Of a DNA stretch of 64,000 nt, positions 25,357-36,869 are shown one piece after another. Source of the DNA: Cinnamomum chago (taxonomy: Eukaryota > Streptophyta > Magnoliopsida > Laurales > Lauraceae); NCBI GenBank assembly GCA_038049695.1, contig CP142451.1:67275501-67339500 (forward strand), written 5' to 3'. The translations under genes were made by a program, and so were the position numbers. The notes beneath the pieces are model-generated. The model was not told where the DNA came from and did no database searches. It was given only the letters and a program-made list of their open reading frames with translations. Position 1 is the stretch's first letter; the number at the start of each line of letters is the position of its first letter.

Positions 25357-25413
25357 GGTCCGATCGATCGTCCTGAAAAGCCTCCCAGTTAAAGACAGTC
25401 CGATCGATCGGAC
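25357..25413. repeat. CGATCG palindromes in LTR C
   Basis: Two copies, at 25357-25373 and 25398-25413. The second is a perfect 16-nt palindrome, GTCCGATCGATCGGAC. Confidence 0.9.
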
Positions 25414-25753
25414 CTGGGCGTGCAGGTCCGGGAAACACTTGATTTTTCCTTCCTTTTTCCTTTCCTTTCCAACACTTAAACAATGACATAGAACTATAAA
25501 CAAGATGACTAAAATACATGTTTCCAAGACAATAATATGAGCTAAAGAGCTCCTCATTTCAAATTTCTCCCTTTCCATTCTTTCCATTCACAACAAATCT
25601 CAAGGTGGAGAAAACTCATTCATGTGAAACCATTTGAAACCTTGACAATATGATGCATACATTTTCCAAGCATGAACAAGAGGGAAATAAACTCATCAAT
25701 AAGCACATTTCGAAATCAATATTAATCATAGTGAACACTTACTTGGATGACCT

Positions 25754-26029
25754 TCAAATGAAGAGAGCTAGCTCAAGGGAGGTCTCTAGGTTGGGAGATT
25801 TCTCCAAAAATGGTATCAATAGGGAGCCATGGTGAAGAGGAAGAAGAAGATGGTCTCCATTTCTTGATTGATGAACTATTGGTATGGCTTGGAGATGAAG
25901 AAGCAAGAAGAAGAAGAGAAGCACAAGGAACCCTAGGTTCAGCTGGTTTGTGCTGGAGCAATGGAGGGTGAAATGAACAATGAAGGGGGTGGGTTCTCTT
26001 ATGTTAACAAAGGAGGTTGGGTCCCACAA
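25754..26029 (-). other. Open frame shared by LTRs C, D and E (C copy)
   Basis: A stop-free stretch of 91 codons in LTR sense, starting WDPT and ending LELALFI, with a hydrophobic Leu/Phe-rich middle. The same frame is open in E (29786-30055, 89 codons) and D (39647-39922, 91 codons). It starts at TTG, not ATG, so translation is doubtful. A splice-donor-like GTAAGT (minus strand, 25737-25742) follows 12 bp after the stop. Confidence 0.3.
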
Positions 26030-26550
26030 CTTAAGGGACTAGTTTGGCTGAAATCATCTAATTCGGTACCTCGGACGAAGTCGACGAAGAAGGAAGAAAT
26101 GATCGTCGAAATATCTAGTTTCCAAAAAGTATATGTTTCGTGGGTTTCGGGAATATCAAGTTTTGGGTACAGATTTGGTGTGCAATGACTGTTTTGCCCT
26201 CCGGGCTGGAAAACTGATTTTCGGAGTTTCGAATGGGTATGGAGTGAATACGAAGGTTGTAGAGAATAACAAAACAAGTCAAATGAGGCTAAAACAAGAA
26301 TTATCGAGAATTTAGAATAACCTCCCAATCACGCGCAAAGTCACTAAAAGAACCCCCAAAGGGCCCCACTAATCACAAGGCCCTCAAAATTCCCCAAAAC
26401 TAGAGAAAACCCATTCTAACTCACAAACTCAACCCAACAAATACTAATCCCACTAAAAGAAACTAATCCACAAATAAAACAACACTAATCCAAGAGATTA
26501 GGGGTCGGGTTCTCACATCTCCCTTTCAAAGTTTTCTTTGGCGCGAGACA

Positions 26551-26562
26551 TTGAGAGGAAAA
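26551..26562 (+). promoter_or_regulatory. H polypurine tract
   Basis: TTGAGAGGAAAA lies immediately before the 3' LTR start TGATGGGC. This is the expected plus-strand primer position. Confidence 0.75.
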
Positions 26563-27068
26563 TGATGGGCTAGGCCCAAATGACTCGGTCCACGATGGCG
26601 GGTCAGGTCAAAGTGACCCAAGTCTGTGATGAGCCCGGGTCTAAATCCACTCATTAAGGGCTGGGTCCAGATCCACTGAATGAAAAAGTCAGCGTGTCGT
26701 TCCATCTACCTGCTTTACCAAGTCGTGCGGAGGAGATCTTACCTGCTCTTCTATTGAGGGCGGTTCGAAAGACTCCAACAGAATGGAGCGTACATCGCTG
26801 GAGAATTGTCCCCATCCGTTAAGGGAAGATTATAAAAAGAGAGTCCTATCAACACTGGAAAGCAAGGAACTCTTATCTACTTTTACACCCTCGTTGTACT
26901 CTTCTGAATTGTAATCTTTACATCGGAGAATAGTAAATCACCAAATTTGAAGTGGACGTAGGTCACACTGACCGAACCACTATAAACCCTCTCTCTCTCC
27001 ATTAATTTTCACATTAATTGCTTTAATCTTGACCGGTGGTGCCCGAAAACTACTTTTTGGCATCATCA
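26563..27068 (+). repeat. H 3' LTR
   Basis: 506 bp, TGATGGGCT...GGCATCATCA, with TATAAAA at 26831-26837. It matches 12719-13226 with about 18-19 base differences and a short CT-run length change. It is followed by AATTT. Confidence 0.93.
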
Positions 27069-27376
27069 AATTTGATACTTTAAAGTCAGGTATTGATAAT
27101 GTGGCATTAGGTTGTGTTTTACTCGGGCAAAATGGAGAAATGGACATGATAGATGAAGCAGATTATGGAAAGGCTTCTTATAGAACCAAAGTACCCAGCC
27201 TGTTAGAACAGCATGTTAATGAAGTTACTGCAATGGAAGATATCACGATGTCTCTTTGTCAGGAGAGGTATGTGTCTACACTTCTACCAAACAGTCCTAT
27301 CACAACTTTAGGAGAGATGCCTCTAATTGACCAAGAAGGATTTCCTAGATCTATGGATGATGCAGATTATGGGAGG
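27069..27376 (+). pseudogene. IDM1-like gene fragment, piece 2
   Basis: Coding-like sequence between H and solo LTR E, beginning with the duplicated AATTT. It reads FDTLKSGIDNVALG, then DEADYGKASYRTKV and DDADYG, words that recur in piece 3 (VNDGKASSD, LKSG). The frame is continuous with piece 1 across H and, allowing for E and its duplication, with piece 3. The last five bases GGAGG are E's target site. It appears to be part of a long acidic N-terminal region of low conservation. Confidence 0.55.
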
Positions 27377-28310
27377 TGTCGCGACCCCGGACCGGAAATC
27401 CGGGATTAGGACTAATGAATAATGATTAATGATGATTATCTACATCAAGAATATACCATTTATTTAATTTCCCACAGGTGTCCGCGGTGAGGATATCACA
27501 ACCATACCTGAATATTTCTTTTAAGTGCGGAAGCATGTAGCAAATCAAATAGACAACTATCTCTAGTCATGCAAGCATTAACATCAAATATCAAAACTGT
27601 ATCAGAATGAGCAATGATCTATAGCATGTTTCCAAAAAATAGTTAAAGTTTATCAAAAGATATTTTAGTTACATTCCCCAAAATTAGAAGCCAACAAAGG
27701 CCAATATGACAAAATAATAACCTAAAAGAATGGTTAATAAGTTCTCCCCAAAATGTTACGCCTCTTGTAGCAATCCGATGTCTACATGACATCGTCAACA
27801 CGCCACTCAACTAAAGGTTGCGGCTCACCTACCGCCTCCTTTGGCTCCTCCTCAAGGAAACCGGCAACGGGACCTGAGTACCAAAGCAAAAGGGTTAGAG
27901 ACGACGGTCTGGCAAGAGAGTGAAAAGATACAACCACAAATAATAGATGAAATATCTCGGAAAGCAAGGAAATCTGTTTAAGCAAGAACTCTCATAAAAT
28001 AGATAAATCATTTGCTAGAAAACGTATAAACAAGATAAAACATATGAGGTAACCAGGGAATCAGGAACTAACAAGATGGCAATCACATAAAGCTAAGTCC
28101 TCTGTCACTAAAGTGACAACAGTATCACGGGATGTTGATCTCAGTCGCACAAGGTGAGGAGATTCAACGCAAATCATATATACAATATAAATATACGGGA
28201 CGGGACCACGGTAGCGAACCGGGTATCGGGATCCAAACTGCAGCTGGCGGGACGGGAGAGGAATTTCCAAGTCGGTGGATCAAACCGACAAGGTATCCAA
28301 GCTTAGTGAT

Positions 28311-28515
28311 CACTACACCAAAAATCGGAAATTGGAACGGAAAAGCGTTCCTAATCCTTCTGTTCCTAATCCGTTAAAGTGTTCCAATTTCCGTTCCAAT
28401 TTGGATTAGGAACGGTTGGTACCAAATTGGAACGGAAATTGGAACACTTTAACGGATTAGGAACAGAAGGATTAGGAACGCTTTTCCGTTCCAATTTCCG
28501 ATTTTTGGTGTAGTG
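28311..28515. mobile_element. 205-bp CACTA-type foldback MITE
   Basis: It starts CACTACACCAAAAATCGG and ends with the reverse complement, TTTTTGGTGTAGTG. The two halves are almost perfect reverse complements over their full length, meeting near 28413. The 3-bp duplication GAT flanks it (28308-28310 and 28516-28518), as expected of CACTA-superfamily transposition. LTR C (near 24530) and LTR D (near 41305, reversed) show the uninterrupted site GTGATGCC or its equivalent. Confidence 0.93.
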
Positions 28516-29210
28516 GATGCCGACTCATAGGTTAAATAACACATCGATACATATGCAAGTAAATCAAGTACAAGTAAATCAATGAACGGGCAAGAATATT
28601 CAAATGCATAACTTTCATTTCATATCGGGCAATACTCTTCGGGACAAGTCAATGTTACTAGTGTAACCATCAAGCTTTCGGGAAAACAGATCTTGTAAAG
28701 TAAATCTTGGAAATGAAGAAATAAAATGAACTATAACAATTCCGGGAAAAATTTTAATTTCAAGATCTATTTAAGTGAATAGGGGTCCCGTATATCAATT
28801 ATAGTCATTATTACTTGGTACTCCTTGAGTTTGAAGACATTCCGGGCTCCTTATGCACTTTTACGCTTTTCAAAACTTTAAATGAGCTTATGGATAGTAC
28901 TAGATGCTATGACAGAAAAATCAAGACTATAAACGGTCCATCCTAAGTATGATGTCAACCCGGAACCATCGAGCAACTTACTCAGTCACCGAAAGGAATA
29001 GAATTCACGATACCCAAGGAAATAGACTTCGCATTTAGGTATGAAGAAGATATCGTGTCGTTCCATCCCGTTCAAGATTGAAATAGATTGAACTTCGATG
29101 CCTCCGAACCAACCGTGAAGAGCATCGGCTCAAGACGTCCTCACATATGGTCAAATGAGTCCAAGGAGGGTAGCCAAGGTCCACAAAAAAAAATAATATC
29201 AAAACCCACT

Positions 29211-29331
29211 CGGTCCGATCGATCGGCCAAATTTCTGTCCCAGATACGGACAGGTCCGATCGATCGGCTCAAAAAGCCTTACAGTTAAAGACAGTCCAAT
29301 CGATCGGCCTGCACGTCCGATCGATCGGACC
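29211..29331. repeat. CGATCG palindromes in LTR E
   Basis: Four copies of a GGTCCGATCGATCGGCC-like word at 29211-29228, 29253-29268, 29294-29309 and 29315-29331. The last includes the 16-nt palindrome GTCCGATCGATCGGAC also found in C. Confidence 0.9.
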
Positions 29332-29785
29332 TGGGCGTGTAGCAGGTCCGGGAACTTGATTTTTTTCCTTTTTGTTTCCTTTCCTTCCAACACATCAACA
29401 ACCACATATAGCTATAAACAAAATGACTTAAACACATGTTTCCAAGACATTAAATGAGGCTATCAAGATGCATAAAGATCATTTATTTCAACCATAAAAG
29501 GAATCAATGAAAACATGAAAATCCATAAATGCTTCACCAAACCATTTGAAACTTAAAAACACTTCATCATTCACTTGCCTCAAATCCAAGCTAGCTGAAA
29601 TCAAGCCTCTATTCACTTCTATAGCTCAAAGCCAAGCTACAATAAAAAAAAACCCCAAAACAACCCTAAAATGGGTTACACAAGGAATGAAAATGAATGA
29701 ACTAACAATAATGCAAATGTAGCTTCCCTAGGGCTAGAAGACTAGAAATCTAGAAGTTGAAGAAGAACACTTACTTGGATGACCT

Positions 29786-30055
29786 TCAAATGAAGAGAGC
29801 TAGCTCAAGGAAGGTCTCTAGGTTGGAAGATTTCTCCAAAAATGATATCAAGATGAAGCTTGCAAGATGAGGAAGAGGTTGATGATCTCCATTTCGAGTT
29901 TGGTGCAAGATTGGTGAGGATTGGAGAAGGAGAAGCAAGAAGAAGAAAGAGTTGCTCACCAAAACCCTAGTTCCCTCTCTTGTGCTGGAAAAATGAAAAT
30001 GGAGAAGGAAGGGAAGGGTCTCCTTTGTTAACAATTGAGAGGTTGGGTCCCACAA
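29786..30055 (-). other. Open frame shared by LTRs C, D and E (E copy)
   Basis: 89 codons, WDPTSQLL...LELALFI, aligned with the C and D copies with length changes in multiples of three. It begins at TTG. GTAAGT follows on the minus strand (29769-29774). Confidence 0.3.
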
Positions 30056-30540
30056 CTTAAGGAACTAATTTGGCTGAAATCATCTCTCTCGGGTCCTCGG
30101 ATGAATTCGACGAAGAAGGAAGAAATGTTCGTCGAAATATCTAGTTTCCAAAAAGTATATGTTTCACGGGTTTCGGAAATATCAAGTTTTGGGTACAGAT
30201 TTGGTGTGAAATGACTGTTTTACCCTCAAGGCTATGAAATCGCGTTTCGGGATCTCAAATGGGGACGGGATCAACATGAAAGTTGTAGGGATCATCAAAA
30301 TGAGTAAAACGGGATTAAAATCATGAATGTGAAAACCTCCGATAAATCCTCAAACATATGCAATGTCATGAAAGGGAACCCCCAAAGGGCCCTACTCACA
30401 CAAAGCAAATCAAAATCCCCAAAACTATATCAAAAGCTATTCCAAACCCAACTTAGTCAAAAACACTAATCAAACTTAGCACTAACACGCAACTTAATTA
30501 GCACTAATCGGGTTCACTCGGGTCGGGGTCTTACTGGAGG

Positions 30541-33500
30541 GCTTCTAATAAGACAGAATTAGTAAACCCTCATGGTAAGAGTGTTAAGGAAGTTACTGTA
30601 TCGAAAGTTATAGCGGCACCAATTTTTCAGGAGAGCTCTGAGTGTGAGGTTTTGCACAATAGTGCAGTCAGTGCAGTGGAGGATCCTCCTGTAGCTCCTA
30701 TAGTTGTCGAAGAAGGATCCGAGGAGTCTGATATTTTGAAGTCAGGTGCCCTTGATGCAACCTCAAAGAGAGATTCGAAGATTAATTTTCACTCACATAA
30801 GGACAAGCATATCAATCTCATCGAGTCTTCTAGTCAGGATGCTACATATGAGGTAGATGGTGAGAAAGCTTCTGATAAAGCTCCAAAAGCAAGTCCACTT
30901 GAAAGGACTGTTAAGGAAGTTGACACTTGGAGACCAGTTTGTCCAGAGAGCTCTGTATCCTAGCTTTTGCAGATTAGTGCGGTTGCAGAAGTTGTGCAGA
31001 AGCCTGTTTCCTGTTTGATTGTTGAAAAACGATCCCAGGAGTATAATCTTCTGAAGTCAGGTATGCCTAATTTGGCCTCAAGGAGTCATTTGAGAAGGAA
31101 TTGCCGCTCTATCTTTCGTAGAGATATCGATTTTGTTGATTCCTCTAGTCATGGTACTGAATTGAGTTGTGGAATGCTGAAGCAATCCAGAGAAAGGGAC
31201 ATCATAGATGAAGTAAATGATGGGAAAGCTTCTAGTGACATTGAAGTAGCCAGTCCATGTGGAATGGATGTTGCGATAGCTAACAAACAGAGAGCTATCA
31301 GGTTATCTGTTCCTCAGGACAGTTCTGCATTCACGCTTTTTCTGACTGGTGCAATCACTTCTGTTGAAGGGAAGTGTAGAGCTCTTACAGGTATCAAAGA
31401 AGGATCTCAGGAGGTTGCCTTGAAAGAGGATCATATAAGGGATCTCCGGCCTCGTCTCCGTGAGCATATCAATCTTGTTTTGACAGCTGTTGGATGGGGG
31501 TTGTTACACGGGAAAGGAAGTATAGGCCTTCTTATTTTGATACCGTTTTTTCCACACCGAAGGAGAAACTTATTTGTAAACTTCCTAAGGCTTGAAGATC
31601 ATGTGGTAAGAGCTTGTTTCGTGGTGGCATACGTTCAGTACAAAAAGAAAACATGCGGGAATGGGCAGATGTCAATGAGCTTTGGAGTGACTTGTCAATT
31701 ACCCTAGCGTACATTGAAAAAGAAATGCAGGAAATCAAAACGTCTCTGTCATTGGCACAACAGTGGATTCTTCTGGATCCTTTTGTTACTGCTGTGTGCA
31801 TTGACCGAAGGATTGGTGTCCTGAGATCAGGAAGGCCAGTAAGAGCTGTTAAAGGTGTTTCTATCGTCTTGAAAAAAGAATGTGACATATTTTTTAAAGC
31901 TAAACGAAAGGGTAGAATGAAAAATCAGCTTGTTGGAATCTGTGGAGATCATGTTGGCAGAATAAATGAGAGTTCGGGAGCAGCTCTTCAGTCAGCTATT
32001 ATGAGTAACCAAATGGATACTTGCTTCCATATTACTCCATTAGTTACTAAACATAGCGAGTGGAATTTGTCAGCCAATGAGCTGAAGAGAATAACAACAT
32101 TATTCGGTGATGACTCAGCAACACTATATTTGAAGCAATCAAAGCCTCATGATATAAAATTGGATGAAAGTGTTTGTATGGACAAAATTGTTGCGTGCAG
32201 TTGCACAACACAAGGGGAACTAACAGCCCTTGATTTGAATCTTGAAATTGATGAGATGGATAAACGGGAGATAAAGCAACAGATTGATAAAAGTATAATG
32301 CCTTATGAACATACTCAACAAAGTGAAAAACCAATTACTATCAATCAGATGATATATCATCATCCCCAAGAGGAGAAGGCATGCCATAGAATGATTGAGC
32401 TGTATAAGGATGAGGTGCTTCATCAGGGGAGCACTCAAGATATTTTTGAGGTTTCCATGCTTCCAAAATTGCAATCTTCCCTTTTCCGGAGAGACTTTAA
32501 CACAGGGGGCTTAAAGCGGGCTAGTCATCTTGATGATGTGACTGGGAGTGCCTTTGAAGGTTCAAACTTCAAGATGGAGTATGCATCCACAGCCGTCCGA
32601 GGAACTGTTTATGTAGAAGAGAGATAGAAGAAGCCCAAAAAGAAGTATGGGCATGCAAGGAAGAAGCTAAAAAGAACTTATAAAGTGAAAGCAATCAATT
32701 CCAGTGGGGAGCACCAGAAGATTGGTCAAGCTGCATCACAAAGCATTGAATCACAATGTTCCAATTTCATAAATTTAGATGGGGGGCAAGAAGATACCAC
32801 CCCAGTTAATTTGAAGAAATGCCGGAAATGCTATGGTAGTATGATAGCCTCTTTACACAAGGGAAAGTTGCTTTTAGTAAATCAGCAGTCTGAAGGTTCC
32901 ATGGCTGAGCAGCAGATATCTTTTATTTATCCACATGGGAATTTGTGTCATAGGATGGATGGGAACTTCCATGAAGATGTGCTTGCTCATGAGAAGACGC
33001 AGCCAGCCAAAAAAATTTCTGGTATGGACGATGAGATTGATAATAATCTAGAGTTTTCATCCCGCCCAGAAAAGCCTATTATTACATATGTTTCAAAATT
33101 TGCCAGAGGTGCTGCATCTGCTGGAGGACTAGAAATTGGTTTGACAAAACCAAGAAGTAAGAAGTCTAGGAGGATATCAGAAATTAAAGCTGCCAAACCA
33201 TACAGTGAGCACAAGTTCGGTCTACCCATGCCTCAGATGGTTGATTCATAAGATGTTGATTTCACAAATTTTGATAAAGTAAATAATGACATAAACCATG
33301 GTCAATTTAGAAACAGCCAGAAATACCTTATGAGTAATATCAGGAAAGGGAGTGCCAAAGCATCATTTGTCAGTTCTACCCAGTGCCAATGCATGAACTC
33401 GTCTAAATTTACGAGTTCTCAAGCCCTGGGCTCTGCTTTCAAAGATTTGTTTGCTGTCACACATAATGGAAAGAGCCAATTAAAGCTCAAATGTGAGAAC

Positions 33501-34031
33501 ACTATTGATGAAGTCTCTTTTTGTTGTGCAATTGATGAGTCTGTGCATCCTCAAGCTAACAGAAAATTTTCTAAGATGAAAAAAATCTATATTTCGCAAT
33601 AAATATGGACACAACAAATTGAGTGCATGCCGATTGATGATGATGATCTGTTGATTTCAGCTATCATAGGAAACAAATATTTCAGCTGTAACAGTAAACT
33701 AAAGGGTGCAAGAAATCCCAAAAGTCAAAAGGGTAGTCGCAAATTGCTTGTACAAATTCCTAGGAAAGGTGCAAAGATGGGTGGGAAGCTTTCTATAGGA
33801 ACAAGAATAGTACTGTCGTGGTTGCTTGATGTTGGTGTTTTGTGCGTGAATGATGTGATCCAGTATCAGAACCCAAAGGATGGTGAAGTGGTAAAACATG
33901 GGCGGATAACTCGGGATGGACTGTTCTGTAATTGTTGCAACAGGTTGCTTTCTGTTTCTGAGTTTAAGGTTCATGCAGGTTTCAAGCATCCAAACAACTC
34001 CATCAACAAGAGCAACAAGAAAGTGGTTTAA
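30541..34031 (+). pseudogene. IDM1/ROS4-like gene fragment (TPL-binding domain), piece 3
   Basis: The last 100 residues (33,790-34,005) read TRIVLSWLLDVGVLCVNDVI, QYQNPKDGEVVKHGRITRDG, CNCCNRLLSVSEFKVHAGFK: the TPL-binding (Jas-type, TDBD) domain that precedes the PHD finger and acetyltransferase in plant IDM1/ROS4-like proteins, which link histone acetylation to DNA demethylation. Upstream, 31,680-31,880 (LAYIEKEMQEIKTSL...LLDPFVTAVCIDRRIG) also looks IDM1-like. The N-terminal part contains degenerate repeats of about 110 residues (IVVEEGSEESDILKSG near 30700; LIVEKRSQEYNLLKSG near 31020). In-frame stops at 30961, 32625, 33249 and 33600 and a frame change between about 31500 and 31615 make it a pseudogene. 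No PHD or acetyltransferase part follows. Confidence 0.6.
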
Positions 34032-35690
34032 GTAGATTAATATCATCTAAATAGTGTTGTCATAATATATACAACTTGTACAATGCTTTACTTCCGACCA
34101 AAAGGCCATGCAAGGCCAGCATTTGCACTGCTCGACTATTGCACTGCTCGACTTAGTGGAAATCTCTTTAAAAAAACTCAATTGATGATATGGTCATCTG
34201 AGATGACGATATCATTAATCAATATGGAGGATTGGGCACCAATTTCTAATCACAAGTTAATTTAACTAACTGATGCAAATCTAGATATATTCAAATTCTA
34301 AATGAATCAGAATTTCAAAGGAAAAACATTGCAAAATTTATGATGTTTGAAAGAGTTGACGATATCATGAACTGAGTTGACGATATCGTCAACTCCGAGA
34401 TGACGATATCGTCAGCTGAGTTGACGATATTGTCAACTAGGGTATTTTCGTCAAAATAAAAGGTACGAACAACTCATATGTAGTTTTGTTGTTTTTCTTC
34501 ATAAAACTGTTAAACCAAAATATAATCTTAATTATTTCATAAAAATTCCTATTTTATAACTATATATCTGAAATGTATTATTATACAGGGATACATTATA
34601 TACCTGGGTAGTATAGGTTTATTTGGATTCAAACTCGATCCATTCCACCCAGTCCAATTATCAATTGGACCCAAAATGTGTACTCACAATTCACTCAAAA
34701 TGTGTCTGTGCTCCATGGCATCTCTATTCTCTACTCCCACTTCTGGCCCTTCTTCCAGTAGTGATGTTTCTACCCAAAAATATATATGTTAGCCCCCTTT
34801 TAATCAGGTGTTGAGCAAAATGGTTTTTCCTTTTTCTTTATAGAAAAATAAAAAAGGGTTTCCTTCTCTCCCATTGGAATATCAAAAGGGATCAGTGCCC
34901 CCACCACACAGTCGCCAGCACTTTATTGGAGTTAGCCAATGCATATTCCATGAAAACTACTTACCCTCAATCCCTTATAGGAAAACATGAGTGATGCATC
35001 CATCACTACACAGTTTTACTCCAAATCAACCTTGGGGGCACAAACCGTCCTTCTCAAGAGATTGAGCCCCACAGTCACCTCTCCAAACGGTTTGGCATGT
35101 GTACATTTTATTAATTTACTGCTCTATACTCCTTTCAAAGCAGATAAACAAGCATACATGGAAAGAAATTTCAACAGATAAACAAAAGAAGAGGAAGAGA
35201 TCGAACCTCTTCAATCACGGCTGTTTTGAAGAAGAAATCGAATGAAGACTCCTCCACAAGTAGCAGCCACTAGTCTGAAAACCAGAACCAATTGTAAAGA
35301 AGACCTGAAGAAGATGGGCGCAGATAGTAGAACGAAGTCAAAAGTTAGGACACGTTTGCATGTATGGGAAATAAAAACCCTTGAGATTTAGAAGGATTGC
35401 ATATATATACCTTGGAGGAGATTGGGACGGATTTCTCAATTTCTCTATTGTTTGTAGAGGATCATCGAAATCTTGGACTTTGGTTTGGATTTAGGGTGGA
35501 GAGATAGAAAGAGGGAGTAGAGCGCAAAGAGACAGAGAGGCCAAAGAGACTTCTTCGTTCATAAAAGACTAACAAAGAGGGCAAAGACATAACAGGACAT
35601 ACTTCCGTTTATAAAAGACTCTTAACAAAGGTGGGTGATCGATTAAAAAAATAATAAAATAAAAGGCGGGAGATGGAAATAATTGGAAAA
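34032..35690. other. Interval without recognised gene
   Basis: AT-rich sequence after the gene fragment. Apart from the palindromic minisatellite at 34353-34440 I see no coding domain, terminal repeat or RNA gene. The part from 35150 to 35640 is A/G-rich and could be a leader or 5' flank of a gene on the minus strand, but nothing confirms it. Confidence 0.5.
34353..34440. repeat. GATATC-centred palindromic minisatellite
   Basis: Four imperfect copies of about 22 bp centred on GATATC, with arms GAGTTGACGAT and its reverse complement. The copy at 34374-34395 is a perfect 22-nt palindrome. A single related half-copy lies near 34198. Confidence 0.9.
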
Positions 35691-36334
35691 CTTTTTTTTT
35701 TTGTAATGCTATAAAATAATGTTGCTAATAAAATTTTTATTTACGACGTATTTAAGTCTACGTTGCAAAAAAACTCATTATCTACGACGCAGCAGGTATA
35801 CTGTCGCAACTAAATATTATTTGTGATGTCAAAATTGCATCCCAAATAAATAGTTATTTTTTTAGCTTAAAATTTTTATGACACCATATGATGGAGGTCG
35901 CTAATAATAATTATCTACGACGTAAAGACATTAGTGTCACGAATAAGATATTATGTGCGACGCAAAAAGGAAACTGTTGCAAAAAACCTTAACTTCTCTA
36001 CGACATAGCTCAAACTAAAAATTATTTGTCATGAAGGAATTGCGTCACAAATAGAGACACTTATTTATGACAAATGATTGGGTCGCAAATGTGTATCTAG
36101 CGTAGCAAATAATTTTACCGCCATTTGGCGCCAATGATTTTATGACGCATTTGTTTGTGACACACTATATTCGTTGCTGAAAGTATCTATTTGCGACTCA
36201 TGGAGTCTTGTGTCGCAAATACTTAACTTGTTGCAACGGGTCTAATTTTATGTTGCAAAAAAATTATTTTTTGCGACACTTTGGGTTGTGTAGCAAATAT
36301 TTTCGTCGCTAAAAATCCCATTTGTTGTAGTGAC
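35690..36334. mobile_element. CACTA-like transposon end (Y), right terminus
   Basis: The right edge reads CCCATTTGTTGTAGTG, the reverse complement of a CACTACAACAAATGGG terminus. The preceding 600 bp are dense in TTTGCGACG/CGTCGCAAA words in both directions, as in CACTA subterminal regions. The word differs from X's GCGTCGG, so this is another family. A matching left terminus was not found; the left edge given is where the word density starts. Confidence 0.65.
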
Positions 36335-36869
36335 TTTTACCAACGCGAATTTTCACTGCGTCGGCAAATAGTGTCGGGAAAGGTTTTTCATAGCTTTTGC
36401 CAACGTGGTCTTACTTGCATCGGTAAAAGTAGCGATTCTTTGTGACTTTTGCCAACGTAGATATTTTTACTGCGTCGAAAAATAGTGTCGGGAAAGGTAA
36501 GTTTGTCATAAATTGGGCTTTGCGGACGCAGCAACTGCGTTGGCAATGGTGCAAAAAAAAACTCAGAGCTTTCCCAGCGCATACATGTGCGTCGCCAGTA
36601 AGTAAGATAATTGCCAACGCATTATTGCGTTGCCATTAGAAAAACACACATTGGCAAAACTTTCCCTCTCTTTTGAGGGGATTTTTTATTGGCGCCAATG
36701 TGGTTTCCACAACTTTTGCCAACACGGTCTTACTTGCGTCGGTAAAAGTAGCAATTTCTGTGACTTTTGCCAACGTGGTCCAATATATGCGTTGGGAATA
36801 AGACTTTCACCAACACAAATTTTCACTACGTCGGCAAATAGTGTCGGGAAATGTGCAGTTTGTTGTAGT
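36335..36869. mobile_element. CACTA-like transposon end (X right end)
   Basis: Contains repeated CTTTTGCCAACG, CTGCGTCGGCAAATAGTGTCG-type words and GTCGGGAAA, the same vocabulary as 10103-11040. It ends TGCAGTTTGTTGTAGT at 36869, the inverted counterpart of the left end ACTACAACAAAATACAG (about 14 of 17 positions). Flanking trinucleotides are TTA on the left and TAG on the right, so a clean target duplication is not shown. Confidence 0.55.

Larger units (their letters stand above)
22835..26517 (-). mobile_element. Solo LTR C (Del/Tekay-like family)
   Basis: The plus strand reads TGTCACTCCCCCGAACC...GGGTTCTCACA, 3,683 bp, with duplication TCTCC on both sides (22830-22834 and 26518-26522). No internal region, PBS or coding domain is present, so it is a solo LTR. 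Orientation is taken from related LTR D and from G: on the minus strand it starts TGTGAGAACCCG, like G's TGTGAGGTCCC. Much of it aligns with E and, reversed, with D (for example the block CCAAGCTTAGTGATGCC near 24517). It sits between the antisense gene and the polypurine tract of H. Confidence 0.88.
12719..27068 (+). mobile_element. Element H: Tat-lineage gypsy retrotransposon with antisense gene
   Basis: About 14.35 kb including nested solo LTR C. The LTRs begin TGATGGGC and end GGCATCATCA, giving TGATG...CATCA terminal inverted repeats. Both sides carry the duplication AATTT (12714-12718 and 27069-27073). Order: 5' LTR, PBS, gag, protease, RT, RNase H, a second RNase H, integrase, antisense gene block, C, polypurine tract, 3' LTR. 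A second (archaeal-type) RNase H and the antisense gene are hallmarks of the Tat lineage. It is broken, with about half a dozen breaks in gag-pol. LTRs differ at about 18-19 of 507 sites by eye, roughly 1.4 million years at 1.3e-8. Confidence 0.93.
27377..30535 (-). mobile_element. Solo LTR E (same family as D)
   Basis: The plus strand reads TGTCGCGACCCCGGACC...GGGTCGGGGTCTTACT, 3,159 bp, flanked by GGAGG (27372-27376 and 30536-30540). It is largely the reverse complement of D (39166-42295), which ends GGGGTCGCGACA. No internal domain is present, so it is a solo LTR. It lies within the coding part of the gene fragment and itself holds a MITE (28311-28515). Confidence 0.88.

Noticed and set aside
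34999-35010. CACTACACAG as the left terminus of transposon Y
   Set aside because: No subterminal words follow it and no matching 3-bp duplication pairs it with 36334.
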